A stretch of 64,000 nucleotides of DNA from an uncultured Clostridia bacterium (GCA_934277645.1 CAKQUX010000001.1:450883-514882), one strand, 5' to 3'; shown: positions 18,432 to 27,991, numbered from the stretch's first letter. A program made the numbers and translations. Notes: generated by a model not told the origin, from the letters alone.

Positions 18432-19304
18432 TTATTTTTTCTGCTTTTGTTCTTTTTTATACTCGAGACACGGCTTGTCCAAATCCAAATGTTTGAATAC
18501 GCCAAAATGTGTGCCTTTACGCTTTTCGACAGGCGGCAATTCCATATAATTTCCATAAACCGTACTTAAATAAGCGTCGGCATTTTTTATTCCCATTATC
18601 TTATGCCCTTCAAATTCATAATCGGCATAATCAGTAAACCAATCGTATGGCATCACTCTTTGGAAATTTATGCAATCGGCAAACGTTACCGTGCCGTTTT
18701 TATTGTTTTCTCGTATAGGCGCTTTAACAAAATGCTTAGTTAAATTTGCAGCTCCGCACATCTTAGAAATCAATCGAGCAGTTTGCATAGCGAGTTTTAT
18801 TATGCCTTTTTTTCGTTTAATGTTAATCTTTGAACGCGACGCTCTGAATCCGTCAGACTTAATTTTATTGCGCCATAATTTCTTTATAACGTTTTTGTTG
18901 TCTCTCATTCTATAAATAGGGAAAATATCAACCCATATAGCGTTATAATATGAATCCAATTCCGAATACAAATTTTCAACGCATGTGGTTCGTATATCAA
19001 ATGCTTTTGCATACATCAACGTATAATCTTTGCAGTTTGTGTGGTCTTGAATTTTTATATGTTCAGGCAAAAGTTTCGGCGCTTCTTCACGAAATTTCAC
19101 GTAATTATCATACGTCATGGCGATGTCCACGTCATCGTCCCACGGAATAAACCCTTTATGGCGCACCGCGCCCAACAAAGTTCCGGATGTCATAGTATAC
19201 TTAACACCGATTTGTCTGCACACTTTATCGATTTCCAGCAATATGTCAAGCGCTATTTTTTGTATCCTTTTATTTATTTCGTTTTCTGCCATTTCGTTTT
19301 CCAT
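18432..19304 (-). CDS. LicD family protein
   Basis: About 290 aa. The block TSGTLLGAVRHKGFIPWDDD followed by VDIAM is the LicD nucleotidyltransferase-fold signature with its metal-binding Asp cluster. LicD proteins attach phosphocholine or similar phospho-groups to surface glycans and teichoic acids. I choose the ATG at 19304, preceded by GGAAAGGTGTTT; the GTG at 19310 lies inside that ribosome binding site. It is the last gene of a leftward series with flippase, GT4 and EpsG-like genes. A second LicD lies at 27143. Confidence 0.88.
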   Translation of the reverse strand: MENEMAENEINKRIQKIALDILLEIDKVCRQIGVKYTMTSGTLLGAVRHKGFIPWDDDVDIAMTYDNYVKFREEAPKLLPEHIKIQDHTNCKDYTLMYAKAFDIRTTCVENLYSELDSYYNAIWVDIFPIYRMRDNKNVIKKLWRNKIKSDGFRASRSKINIKRKKGIIKLAMQTARLISKMCGAANLTKHFVKAPIRENNKNGTVTFADCINFQRVMPYDWFTDYADYEFEGHKIMGIKNADAYLSTVYGNYMELPPVEKRKGTHFGVFKHLDLDKPCLEYKKEQKQKK

Positions 19305-19356
19305 AAACACCTTTCCAAAAATATTTATTCCGTTTAATATTTATAATTCTACGAAT

Positions 19357-21024
19357 CTAATTTTTTGATTCATCTGTTTCGATATCGTCCGTTGTTGATA
19401 TCTCATTATCGGCCTTATCCAGAATTCCATTATCAAGCGACGCATTATCGGCTTGCATATCGACACTCTCTTCTTCGGTTTGTTTTTCCACTACTTCTGC
19501 CGTGTTTTCTTCTGAAACATCGGCTTGAGCATCATCTACTTCTTTATTATCGTTTTCCGCTTTTTTAGCTTTCTTAGCTTTTTTATCTTTAATTTTTTGT
19601 ATCAAAATTTTGATTTCGTTTTTAAACAGCAAAATTCCGAGTCCGATGACTACCACTATCGCTATTATCAAATAGTACCATTTTAAGTACAAGAACATAA
19701 ACGAAATTCCTGCATAAATAGGAACAAATGCCAAGAAATACCAATATCTTACTTTTAAATTTATACACTTTTTTAAAGCTATAAATCTGAACACCAAATT
19801 CACAAAGAATCCGACCAAGAATCCGATGTTTGCAGCCTGCACTCCGACTCCTGCATAAATAAGCCCTACGACAAGTCCGGCATTAACCAAAGTGCCGATA
19901 ACGGTCGAAACAAAAACCATATTCGTCTTTTTGATACCGCCAAAAATACTGCCGACAAACGAGCTGACAATAGAAACTATTGCACCGCCCATTGCAAGCG
20001 GAATAAGATAAATAGACGTCGAATAGCTTGTATCTATAAACGAAGGGAAAATGGCAAGCAATATTTTGATTGCAGGAAGCATTAAAGCAAGCCCTACCAT
20101 TACTACCCTTATAAGCAAGTCAAGTGCTTTTGTATAATATTCGCCCGTTTCTTTGGATAGTGAGTTATCTTTTGAATATGCAAGTTCCGTCCAAGCGAGT
20201 TGGAAACAAGTAGACAGAAGATAAACAGCCGACGTAAATTTGTTCGCTATCGCAAGATATCCGTTTGCCGCCGTTCCGAGCAAAAACGAAACTAAGACCT
20301 TATTTAACGACGTAAGTCCCCAATACGCAACCGAATTTACCGCAAGCGGCAATGCATATTTGAACATTTCTTTTAAAAGAGGCTTATCAAAATACTGTTT
20401 TTTCAGGCTCTTGTAAGACTTGTTTTTTATTTCAAGCATAGCAAACTGCACGAAACAAGAACAAATACTTGCTATGTACAGCGAGCTGTAATCCATTTTT
20501 GCGACCAATATCAAAAGCAAATTGAGCGAAACGCTGACAAGCGTCGCCACGACACCGGAAGCCGCATAGTAAACGTTGTTTCCGTATCCGCGGCAAATAT
20601 AGCCCGAAATTTGCGCAAGCATACTGACCAAGCCGTAAGCGAGCAAATACCAAGGATATTCGACCGGCGCAGTCACCGCCGTTATCGAACCGCCTACGAC
20701 GTAGACTATAAGGCACATAAAGAACATGCTCATTCCGACGCATATAGCTTTGCCCTTATTCTCTTTAAGGTCAAACATATAGCGGAGAATTACCGCGCCT
20801 ATATCCATAAAAATCAAATTCTGTAAGAACTGAACGATTGCCGTTGCGGCGTCGTAATAACCGAATGCCGTCGAATCGATATACTTTGTGTAAAGCGGTA
20901 CAAGGAAAAACACCATCACTTTGGACAGTATGTTTCCCACAAAATATATTCCCGTCGATTTTACGATTTTTCTTATGTCGCTCATTTTTCGTTTTGTCAT
21001 GCAAATCAAAAACTCGATTTGCAA
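19357..21024 (-). CDS. Wzx-type oligosaccharide flippase
   Basis: Up to 555 aa. About 12-14 hydrophobic segments and the N-terminal pattern (KSTGIYFVGNILSKVMVFFL followed by PLYTKYI) are typical of polysaccharide flippases in the MOP superfamily, which move lipid-linked repeat units across the membrane. The C-terminus is unusual: after a Lys-rich stretch there is an acidic tail of about 70 residues rich in Glu, Asp and Asn, probably disordered and cytoplasmic. Start uncertain: TTG at 21024 has GGAA close upstream, while ATG at 21000 has no clear ribosome binding site. The gene begins 6 nt after the GT4 stop, so translation may be coupled. Confidence 0.87.
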   Translation of the reverse strand: MQIEFLICMTKRKMSDIRKIVKSTGIYFVGNILSKVMVFFLVPLYTKYIDSTAFGYYDAATAIVQFLQNLIFMDIGAVILRYMFDLKENKGKAICVGMSMFFMCLIVYVVGGSITAVTAPVEYPWYLLAYGLVSMLAQISGYICRGYGNNVYYAASGVVATLVSVSLNLLLILVAKMDYSSLYIASICSCFVQFAMLEIKNKSYKSLKKQYFDKPLLKEMFKYALPLAVNSVAYWGLTSLNKVLVSFLLGTAANGYLAIANKFTSAVYLLSTCFQLAWTELAYSKDNSLSKETGEYYTKALDLLIRVVMVGLALMLPAIKILLAIFPSFIDTSYSTSIYLIPLAMGGAIVSIVSSFVGSIFGGIKKTNMVFVSTVIGTLVNAGLVVGLIYAGVGVQAANIGFLVGFFVNLVFRFIALKKCINLKVRYWYFLAFVPIYAGISFMFLYLKWYYLIIAIVVVIGLGILLFKNEIKILIQKIKDKKAKKAKKAENDNKEVDDAQADVSEENTAEVVEKQTEEESVDMQADNASLDNGILDKADNEISTTDDIETDESKN

Positions 21025-21030
21025 ATATTC

Positions 21031-22107
21031 CTATTTATTTAACAGTTTCTCGTATTTTTCAATGCAAGATTTCGCAATGCTCTTCCACGCGAACTTTTTA
21101 TCGGTATATGCGATTGCGTTTTTGCTCTTTTCTTTCCAATTCTTCCTGTCGCTATATGCTTCTTTTATCGCATTTTTAATGCTTTCCGCATCGTTTCCCG
21201 CATTATACCCGTAGCCGTATTCGGCAATATCGGCTGTAAGATTTGTGCCTTCCGTGATAATAACAGGCATACCGACGTTCATAGCTTCGATAATTCCCAA
21301 AGGCATACCCTCAAAACGCGAAGTCTGAATAAACAAATCGTTTGCTTTAAGCGCGTTAATTTTTTCGGCGCCGAAAACAGGCTCGTTAAACGATACTATA
21401 TCTTCTATGTCGAAACTTTTTGCAAACTCTTTAAGAGTCGCAAGTCTTCCTGCAAAATCAGGGCCGTAAATGCTGAGCTTTATATTCGGAATACTGCCCT
21501 CTGCTTTAATTTTTGATAAAGCGTCAAACAACAAATCCAGACCTTTATGCACGTAATCGAGTCTGCCGATATAAACGAGGTTGAAACCGTCTTCGGAAAA
21601 TTCGGTTTTCTTTTCGGGCATTTCGAAAATGCCGTTCGTAGATATAAATTTTGTCGGCGTTTTGATTTTAATTTCATTCAATTCGCCGTCGGACAAACAT
21701 TGTACGGCTTGTGCTTTTCTTATGAACTTGTTGAAAAACAAAATATACGCTATCTTCTTTTTCAGCCATTTTTTATGCAATGCGCCGTCTGTGATTTCGC
21801 CGTGCGGAATTATGACATACGGGATGTGCCTTTTTAAAAGCTGTTTGTAAACCTTTATGTTTTCGACAAGATTGACTTCGTTAAAAACTACAAGGTCGGG
21901 CTTGTCATAAGGCTTAGGCAAATAATCGGGAAAATTTTCCGCCCCCTTGTATTCAAGTTGCATATCGCCCGTTTCGCAATCAATATTACGATAATTGACA
22001 AGCCTTACGTCTGCAAACTCGTTTTGCGTTTTTACGTATTGCGGAACGACGACGTGAACGCCGTTCGTCTTATTATTAGAACTACTGACCAAATGTAAAA
22101 TTATCAT
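21031..22107 (-). CDS. Glycosyltransferase family 4
   Basis: 358 aa, GT-B fold. The C-terminal half has VYIGRLDYVHKGLDLL (about 185-200) and the donor-binding EX7E block SRFEGMPLGIIEAMNVGMPV, both typical of GT4 retaining glycosyltransferases that use nucleotide sugars. The N-terminal acceptor domain starts MIILHLVSSSNNKTNGVHVV. GAGGGAAGA precedes the ATG. Part of the leftward surface-polysaccharide series; which sugar it adds is unknown. Confidence 0.9.
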   Translation of the reverse strand: MIILHLVSSSNNKTNGVHVVVPQYVKTQNEFADVRLVNYRNIDCETGDMQLEYKGAENFPDYLPKPYDKPDLVVFNEVNLVENIKVYKQLLKRHIPYVIIPHGEITDGALHKKWLKKKIAYILFFNKFIRKAQAVQCLSDGELNEIKIKTPTKFISTNGIFEMPEKKTEFSEDGFNLVYIGRLDYVHKGLDLLFDALSKIKAEGSIPNIKLSIYGPDFAGRLATLKEFAKSFDIEDIVSFNEPVFGAEKINALKANDLFIQTSRFEGMPLGIIEAMNVGMPVIITEGTNLTADIAEYGYGYNAGNDAESIKNAIKEAYSDRKNWKEKSKNAIAYTDKKFAWKSIAKSCIEKYEKLLNK

Positions 22108-22240
22108 TCTTCCCTCAATGCCGATACGCGGCTCTTAGCATACGGTTTGTCTTAGCCTTTTCAATCGTTTATTTTAACATTTTGCCAAGGCGATGTCAAA
22201 CCACGCTTCTTTGGCAAATGCCCTAACAACCGCTTGTTGC

Positions 22241-23338
22241 TTAGCCTGAAAAATTCCAGAATTCGTACGGATACAAGCGATTCCATTCCGGTCTGAATAT
22301 CATAGACACAAACACCATCGCCACCATAACCAAACCTATTACGTACGTTAGAAATTTCCTCTCTTCTTTCGGCAAAGCCATCAAGGCGTTAGGGAGTTCC
22401 ACAATGCCTATAAGCATAAAGTACGTGCTTGCTCTCGTGAACAAATTTACGCTGTACGCTAAGCAGTTTAAAAGCAAAAGTCCCACGAAATTGGTTGTAA
22501 CAAGTTTATCGCAATACCCATTTTTCCTGTTTGCGCAATATATCACACAGCAAAAAACAAAACTTTGCACAATCGAATACGTAACAGCGAGCCTTCCGCT
22601 ACCTACGTACTTGCCGCTAAAATACCCCGCATATTCAGGTATGATTTTTAATAGGATTTTTGACAACATTCCGCTGACAGAAAGTACTGCTAAAACTATC
22701 GCGACAAATGCGACAAACCACATTCTTTTAGGGCATAAACCTTTAAGAAAGAATGCAAAGCATATTAGCGCCGTTTTATGAAAAGTATAAGCAAGCAAAA
22801 TCAAAGCTATCGGCGTTATCAGCTTTCTGTGTCTTATTGCCTGATACGCATATAAGCAAATGACCATTGCAAGACTTTGCCTTAAAATGTTCGTAAAAAT
22901 AGAAAAGCAAGTGCAGAACAGCAACACCAGTGAAAACATTAAATTTTTGGAATATTTATAAACGTATATTCCGACTCCGAGATAGCAAATCGTTGCGGTT
23001 ATTATCAAAAGTCCCGCGCCGCTCGTCGTTATTTTTCCGATTATCAAACAATAGTATTGATACCCTATCTCGATTGCGAAATCTTTATTGATGCCCCAAA
23101 GATTTATTCTCGTAAAATAATTCAGATAAGTCGGAGTATCGTTGCCGATATTGGAACTGCGGAATGCGGTAAGAACCCACAAAAAAAGAAGCACGACAAA
23201 AAAATACAATCTTTCGTCGCCGACGTTCTTTCTGGAAATTACTCCCGTATTCGACTTCATAATTGCGTTTTTATTGTAATTTGCGCCTACCGCCAAAGCG
23301 AGCAGAATCGCCGCCGCAATTACTACGTAAAGTACCAT
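22241..23338 (-). CDS. EpsG-family polysaccharide polymerase-like membrane protein
   Basis: 365 aa with about ten hydrophobic segments. The early loop FRSSNIGNDTPTYLNYF is the characteristic motif of the EpsG/Wzy-like family, which polymerises repeat units of exopolysaccharide outside the membrane. GGAG lies 12 nt ahead of the ATG, a little far. Together with the ligase-like gene at 14310 the locus has two candidate polymerases, so either two glycans are made or one of them acts as a ligase. Confidence 0.82.
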   Translation of the reverse strand: MVLYVVIAAAILLALAVGANYNKNAIMKSNTGVISRKNVGDERLYFFVVLLFLWVLTAFRSSNIGNDTPTYLNYFTRINLWGINKDFAIEIGYQYYCLIIGKITTSGAGLLIITATICYLGVGIYVYKYSKNLMFSLVLLFCTCFSIFTNILRQSLAMVICLYAYQAIRHRKLITPIALILLAYTFHKTALICFAFFLKGLCPKRMWFVAFVAIVLAVLSVSGMLSKILLKIIPEYAGYFSGKYVGSGRLAVTYSIVQSFVFCCVIYCANRKNGYCDKLVTTNFVGLLLLNCLAYSVNLFTRASTYFMLIGIVELPNALMALPKEERKFLTYVIGLVMVAMVFVSMIFRPEWNRLYPYEFWNFSG

Positions 23339-23486
23339 TTGGTATTCTTTCTCCTTTATCCTCGTTTACATAAAAGCAAATCGTAAACGGTTTGCCGATT
23401 CTCTTTACTCCGATATTTTCGTTTCGCTAAGTATAGATTAAAACATAGACATTTTTGTTATATTCACTCAAAAACAAATCCGCCGC

Positions 23487-25283
23487 TTATTCAACCGTCA
23501 CGGACTTTGCAAGGTTTCTCGGTCTGTCAGGATTATAGCCCTTTCCGACCGAAACGAGATAGGCAACCATCTGCATCGGTATTATCGAAAACAGCGGCGA
23601 CAATTCCACGTCAACCTTAGGCGCTTTCAAAATATCCTTGTCTTTCACCGCAAAGTCTTTAAGGTCGAGCGACGTATAGTATTTAAGCATCGCTCCCCTT
23701 GCTTTTGCCTGTTCGACTATGTTAAGCGTTTTTGAAATAAGTTTCGGTTCGGTTACGATTGCAAGCATAGTCGTGCCTTCTTCGACAAGAGCAATCGTGC
23801 CATGTTTTAATTCGCCCGCCGCATACGCCTCGCAAGGTATATACGAAATTTCTTTAAGTTTAAGGCTTGCTTCCAAGCACGTTATATAATCCATGTGTCT
23901 GCCGACGAAATAAATCGACCTGCTGCCGTTTATCTTTTTGACAAACGCTTTGGCGGCGGTCCACATTTCGTCGAGATTTATCGTCATTGCCTGACTCGAA
24001 ATGCGACGCGCAATCGTTTCGTAATTTCCGTCGCGAAGGAAGTCGGCAAGAAGCATCATAACGGTGACTTGCGCGTTATACGCCTTAGTCGAAGCAACCG
24101 CAACTTCCGTGCCTGCGCAAATAGGAAGCGAATGGTCGCAAATATGAACGAGATTGCTTGTCATAACGTTCGTTATTCCGAGCGTTTTTGCGCCGTTCTC
24201 TTTCGCCACCTTAACGGCGTGCAACGTGTCGGCAGTTTCGCCCGATTGGCTTACGAATACGCAAAGCGTGTGCTTGTCGATATACGGCGGATTGTAAACG
24301 AACTCGCTTGCAAAATGCGTTCTGCAAACTTTGTGCGCATTGTCTTCCGCAAAGATTGCGCCGACCATACTTGCATGATAACTCGTTCCGCACGCTACGA
24401 ATTCTATTCTGTCGATATCTTTCCAAAACTCAGGCTCTATCATTGTGAGCGGATTGAGCTTTTTCATATATATATCTATCGTCTTTACGATAACTGCGGG
24501 AATTTCGTTTATTTCCTTTTGCATAAAGTGTGCGTTGTTGCCTTTGTCCGCTCTTTCGCCGAGCGAAACCATAGGCTTAAATTCAAGCTCGTATGCCTCT
24601 CCGCCTTGCTTATATGCTTTTATACCGTCTTTCGTAACTTCACCGTAAATGCCGTTCGGAACGACGACGTATTCTTTGCAGTTTCTTCCGAAACCTAAAA
24701 TATCGCTCGAAACAAAAGTTTCGCCGTCCGCTTTACCTATAAGAAGCGGCGATTCCTTTCTTGCAAAATAGATAACGTCGGGGGTGTCTAACGCAATCAT
24801 CGCAATAGCGTATGAACCTTGAACGGACTTTAAACTCTCGCCCAAACATTCGATGATAGACAAATTAGGTCTTTGCGCATTTATATACGCCACCATATTC
24901 ACAACCGTTTCCGTGTCGCAATCGGTTCTGAACGGAACGTCCGCCAAAACCTTGTCGCGAAGCATAGCGTAGTTCTCGATAATTCCGTTATGCACAATCG
25001 CAAACCTATTGTTGTAGCTTAAATGAGGGTGCGCATTCTTCTCGCACACTTCGCCGTGAGTCGCCCAACGCGTATGTCCGATTCCGCAATGCAATCCGCT
25101 AGGACAAGTAATGCTGTCAAACAAATTTGCAACGTTGCCTACTCTTTTTTGTACAACGATTTTGTTTTCGTCGATATAGCCTATTCCTGCCGAATCGTAA
25201 CCGCGATATTCGACGTTCAACAAACCCTCTTTAATATTTTCTATACAATCGCCATTTCCTAAATAGCCAACTATTCCGCACAT
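23487..25283 (-). CDS. glmS: Glutamine-fructose-6-phosphate aminotransferase (isomerizing)
   Basis: 598 aa, full length. The start MCGIVGYLG supplies the N-terminal Cys nucleophile of the class II glutaminase domain (residues 1 to about 240); two SIS sugar-isomerase domains follow, with CGTSYHA and SQSGETADT, and the protein ends in the family's DRPRNLAKSVTVE. It makes GlcN-6-P, which feeds the GlmM-acetyltransferase fusion at 16225. AGGATGGTAAT precedes the ATG. No glmS ribozyme is visible in the 100 nt leader; a promoter lies at 25352-25380. Confidence 0.97.
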   Translation of the reverse strand: MCGIVGYLGNGDCIENIKEGLLNVEYRGYDSAGIGYIDENKIVVQKRVGNVANLFDSITCPSGLHCGIGHTRWATHGEVCEKNAHPHLSYNNRFAIVHNGIIENYAMLRDKVLADVPFRTDCDTETVVNMVAYINAQRPNLSIIECLGESLKSVQGSYAIAMIALDTPDVIYFARKESPLLIGKADGETFVSSDILGFGRNCKEYVVVPNGIYGEVTKDGIKAYKQGGEAYELEFKPMVSLGERADKGNNAHFMQKEINEIPAVIVKTIDIYMKKLNPLTMIEPEFWKDIDRIEFVACGTSYHASMVGAIFAEDNAHKVCRTHFASEFVYNPPYIDKHTLCVFVSQSGETADTLHAVKVAKENGAKTLGITNVMTSNLVHICDHSLPICAGTEVAVASTKAYNAQVTVMMLLADFLRDGNYETIARRISSQAMTINLDEMWTAAKAFVKKINGSRSIYFVGRHMDYITCLEASLKLKEISYIPCEAYAAGELKHGTIALVEEGTTMLAIVTEPKLISKTLNIVEQAKARGAMLKYYTSLDLKDFAVKDKDILKAPKVDVELSPLFSIIPMQMVAYLVSVGKGYNPDRPRNLAKSVTVE

Positions 25284-25351
25284 ATTACCATCCTATGTAT
25301 TTAGAATAAAATTGTTCGTCTTTCGATGAATTTCAGCTTTCGCTTCATATT

Positions 25352-25380
25352 ATTATATAATATCGAACACGTTTAATCAA
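25352..25380 (-). promoter_or_regulatory. Promoter of glmS
   Basis: On the minus strand TTGATT (25375-25380), 17-nt spacer, TATAAT (25352-25357), about 70 nt ahead of the glmS ATG. Confidence 0.6.
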
Positions 25381-25796
25381 TCGTTTTTGTTTTATTATTC
25401 CCTTTTGACCGCATTTTCACCGCATTTTAAAGCGCATTTTATGCTTTTTATCGGGTAGAATAAGTTTTAAAATTCATTCACGCAAAACGCAAGGCTAAAC
25501 ATATTATAAACCAAGAGAGTAAATTTCGATAAATCTCAAAATTTGCTTTCGTACTTAACAAAGCAAGTCTATCCGCCGACTTCGAAGTTTAAGCCTTACT
25601 TTCCTACGAGTTTGCAACGTTTATTTAAACTATCGGAAGTTTTACTTGACTAATGCGCAAATGTAGTACCCCAAGCGGATACGCAAATAAATAGGTTTAT
25701 CGGTTTTTGATTCCGGCAGAGATTGTTAAACGTTTAAGCAAGATGCAACTTTATAAAATAAATCAGATAGCGTACATACCGAAAAGGAGGAAATAT
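25381..25796. other. Intergenic region between glmS and the collagen-like gene
   Basis: About 400 nt between divergent genes. It must hold the promoter of the collagen-like gene, but I find no convincing sigma-A match, so an alternative (for example sporulation) sigma factor is possible. No RNA gene seen. Confidence 0.35.
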
Positions 25797-26591
25797 ATGT
25801 TCGGAAATTGTTTTGGTAACGGCTGCGGAAGATGCGGCGGCGATAATAATTGTTGCGACGGACCGCGCCAAATCGAGTACGTTTGCAGACAAGGTCCAAG
25901 AGGGCCAAGAGGATTCACGGGTCCTCAGGGCCCGCAAGGTCCTAGGGGACTTATGGGCGTGCAAGGTCCGCAAGGAGCAACAGGTGCAACAGGCGCTACG
26001 GGCGCAACCGGAGCGACCGGTCCTCAAGGTCCGGCAGGTCCACAAGGTCCACAGGGCGAAACGGGTGCTACAGGCGCAACCGGTCCGCAAGGTCCGCAGG
26101 GTGAAACTGGCGCTACGGGTGCAACCGGTCCGCAAGGCCCACAGGGTGAAACTGGTGCTACGGGTGCAACCGGTCCGCAAGGTCCTGCAGGACAAAGCAA
26201 CGCCCTATATGCGTCAAGCGGCGCACAGACAAATATCGCAACAACGGCTATCATTCCCGTTGTGCAAACGACCGCAACTCCGCTTAACACTTCGACCATA
26301 TCGGGACAAAGCGTAAGTCTTACAAGCGGCTATTATTTGATTAGCTTCGGCGCGACAGGAACAGGAACAGACGGAAGCGAAATTCCGTTCTCTATTCAAC
26401 TTTATGCAAACGGCACGCCTATCGCAAACGAAATTGTCACCGATGCGGCAAGCAACACGCAAGCGGCAGACGTTGCAAAAACGATAGTCTATAACGCCGC
26501 CAGCGACGGCACGCTCTTGTCCATTCACAATGCAGGCGCTAACACCGTCAATATCACAAACGGCTATATCACAGTTTTAAAACTCACCTGA
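25797..26591 (+). CDS. Collagen-like surface protein with BclA/C1q-type C-terminal domain
   Basis: 264 aa from the ATG at 25797, which has a perfect AGGAGG ribosome binding site; the open frame upstream to 25707 is not needed. Three parts: a Cys-rich head (residues 1-30, Cys at 5, 10, 13, 19, 20 and 30), 34 uninterrupted Gly-X-Y triplets (about 32-133) rich in GAT and GPQ, and a beta-sandwich-like tail (about 134-264, ending YITVLKLT) like the trimeric tip of Bacillus exosporium BclA. No signal peptide, as with spore-surface collagen-like proteins. Within the triplets a 15-residue unit ([15 protein letters not shown]) is repeated three times, as 45-bp DNA repeats prone to slippage. Confidence 0.88.
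   Translation: MFGNCFGNGCGRCGGDNNCCDGPRQIEYVCRQGPRGPRGFTGPQGPQGPRGLMGVQGPQGATGATGATGATGATGPQGPAGPQGPQGETGATGATGPQGPQGETGATGATGPQGPQGETGATGATGPQGPAGQSNALYASSGAQTNIATTAIIPVVQTTATPLNTSTISGQSVSLTSGYYLISFGATGTGTDGSEIPFSIQLYANGTPIANEIVTDAASNTQAADVAKTIVYNAASDGTLLSIHNAGANTVNITNGYITVLKLT
26054..26191 (+). repeat. 45-bp tandem repeats coding collagen triplets
   Basis: Three near-identical 45-bp units plus a partial copy within the collagen-like gene, each coding five Gly-X-Y triplets. Expected to vary in copy number between strains. Confidence 0.8.
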
Positions 26592-26615
26592 TTTAGCATA
26601 GAACTCGCAAAAAGC

Positions 26616-26640
26616 GCTCGCCTTAAGGCGAGCGTTTTTC
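26616..26640 (+). terminator. Intrinsic terminator of the collagen-like gene
   Basis: Stem CGCTCGCC/GGCGAGCG, loop TTAA, then TTTTT, 25 nt past the stop codon. Confidence 0.92.
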
Positions 26641-26730
26641 AACGTTTATCAAACTTTTGGACTCTAAACTATTTATCTAACGCATTATTTATATAATCAC
26701 AAACCCGTGCAAATGTAGTTTTTAATGAAT

Positions 26731-26789
26731 GTGTAGTCAAAAAAAAGCAAAAAATTTGAAAAAAAGTGTAGTCAAAAGTGTAATCAAAA
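26731..26789 (-). repeat. Arm-like direct repeats beside tRNA-Ala
   Basis: GTGTAGTCAAAA at 26731-26742 and again at 26766-26777, followed directly by GTGTAATCAAAA at 26778-26789. They lie 84-142 bp beyond the CCA end of tRNA-Ala. Short direct repeats at this distance from a tRNA 3' end resemble arm-type binding sites of tyrosine recombinases; no integrase gene is nearby. Confidence 0.5.
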
Positions 26790-26834
26790 AATTTTGGGTA
26801 ATTTAGAAAATGTAAAAAAGTGCCAAAAATAGCG

Positions 26835-26861
26835 AAATACCACTCAAAAAGAGTGGTATTT
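26835..26861 (-). terminator. Hairpin terminator after tRNA-Ala
   Basis: Perfect 11-bp stem AAATACCACTC/GAGTGGTATTT with a 5-nt loop, 12 nt past the tRNA 3' end on the minus strand. The following T tract is interrupted. Confidence 0.65.
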
Positions 26862-26872
26862 GTTACTTATCT

Positions 26873-26949
26873 TGGTGGAGATAATGGGATTCGAACCCAT
26901 GACCTCTTGACTGCCAGTCAAGCACTCTAGCCAACTGAGCTATACCCCC
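26873..26949 (-). tRNA. tRNA-Ala (anticodon GGC)
   Basis: Full cloverleaf on the minus strand with encoded CCA. Acceptor GGGGGTA pairs with TATCTCC and includes the G3-U70 pair that identifies alanine tRNAs. The anticodon stem CTTGA/TCAAG encloses loop CTGGCAG, anticodon GGC. The T arm is ATGGG-TTCGAAT-CCCAT. The promoter sits directly upstream. Confidence 0.96.
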
Positions 26950-26959
26950 AAGCAATGGT

Positions 26960-26987
26960 ATTATATCATAACTTTTTAAAAATGCAA
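26960..26987 (-). promoter_or_regulatory. Promoter of tRNA-Ala
   Basis: Minus strand TTGCAT (26982-26987), 16-nt spacer, TATAAT (26960-26965); the +1 would fall within a few nt of the mature 5' end at 26949. Confidence 0.65.
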
Positions 26988-27142
26988 TGATTTAACGCAA
27001 AATTGTTTTTCTTCGGCAATTAAACTTATGTTTCGTTTTATGCGACGCATTTATACAATTCTTATCCGTTTTGCCATAAAAGCGGACGCCGCTTTTGACC
27101 GCTAACGAAATTGTCACCTGCTATATCAACAATTATCGTTGC

Positions 27143-27991
27143 TTATTGTTCGTTATCGTTGCCGAAATCGAGCTTTATAATGTGATGCCCGACATAGCGT
27201 TTCTCTTCGGGCGGAAGTTGCATATAATCGCCGTATAAAGTTTTTAAATATCCGTCAAAGTCTTTCGGGCAACTGAAAGTCGTATCTTCAAACGGCAATT
27301 CAACGGTTTCGTTAAAAATACTCTTAGGCGACACAAGATAAGGATATTTAAGTCCGTTGCTCGACGGGAAAATGCCGTCGAAATCGGCATCGCCTTTTTT
27401 AGCCATCTTTTCGTATGCGGCTACCAAACGTTTTTTGGTGGTAAACAAACAGAAAAACTTAATCACCGTAAACATCAGAACTTTATAGACAAATTTAACA
27501 AATGACGCATTTTCGGATTTAAACTTCAACGCGCGACATTTCATAGCGAGCATCGCAACGAGAAAATGGTGTTTCAGACGCAATTTTTTTTGCAATCTTT
27601 TGTTTTCCGTCCAAACGTCATAAGGGAAAATATCGACGTAAATGCCTTGATGCGACTTTGCGTTTTCATAGGCATTTTCCACGAAACTTGTGCCGTTTTT
27701 TCTGATTTTCGCAAAAGGTATCGGATAATACTTGTCCGTTTCATAGGTTTGCAAAAAATACTTATCGCCCAGTTCTTTTTGCGCGACATCTAAAAACTTT
27801 TCATAATCGGCTCTCGGCATGGACATATCCATATCGTCGTCCCAAGGGATGAAACCTTTATGGCGAACGGCGCCTAACAAACTGCCGAAGTCGATAATAT
27901 ATTTCAGTTGGTACTTGTCGCAAATTCGCTTAATTTCTTTTGCTATTTCGAGTTGCGTAAGTTGAACTCTTCTCAATTCTTCGTTTGTCAT
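27143..27991 (-). CDS. LicD family protein (second copy)
   Basis: 282 aa. DFGSLLGAVRHKGFIPWDDD followed by MDMSMPRADY is the LicD signature; DIFPYDVW and the C-terminal YGDYMQLPPEEKR are shared with the LicD at 18432, and the two are clearly related though diverged. Likely role is transfer of a phospho-group (phosphocholine or glycerol-phosphate type) to a surface glycan. AAAGGATTTT precedes the ATG. It stands alone between tRNA-Ala and an alpha/beta hydrolase. Confidence 0.88.
   Translation of the reverse strand: MTNEELRRVQLTQLEIAKEIKRICDKYQLKYIIDFGSLLGAVRHKGFIPWDDDMDMSMPRADYEKFLDVAQKELGDKYFLQTYETDKYYPIPFAKIRKNGTSFVENAYENAKSHQGIYVDIFPYDVWTENKRLQKKLRLKHHFLVAMLAMKCRALKFKSENASFVKFVYKVLMFTVIKFFCLFTTKKRLVAAYEKMAKKGDADFDGIFPSSNGLKYPYLVSPKSIFNETVELPFEDTTFSCPKDFDGYLKTLYGDYMQLPPEEKRYVGHHIIKLDFGNDNEQ

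Noticed and set aside
23895..24698. 267-codon ORF antisense to glmS
   Set aside because: Shadow of glmS, without motif or ribosome binding site.
25284..25380. glmS ribozyme/riboswitch upstream of glmS
   Set aside because: The leader is only about 70 nt from the predicted promoter and lacks any sequence resembling the ribozyme core.
25797..26191. CRISPR-like array from the 45-bp repeats
   Set aside because: The repeats are contiguous, in frame, coding Gly-X-Y triplets, with no spacers. No CRISPR array was seen anywhere in the window.
26024..26299. Antisense ORFs rich in Pro/Cys/Gly opposite the collagen repeats
   Set aside because: Periodic codons of the Gly-X-Y repeats keep several frames open; the sense frame has the ribosome binding site and full domain structure.
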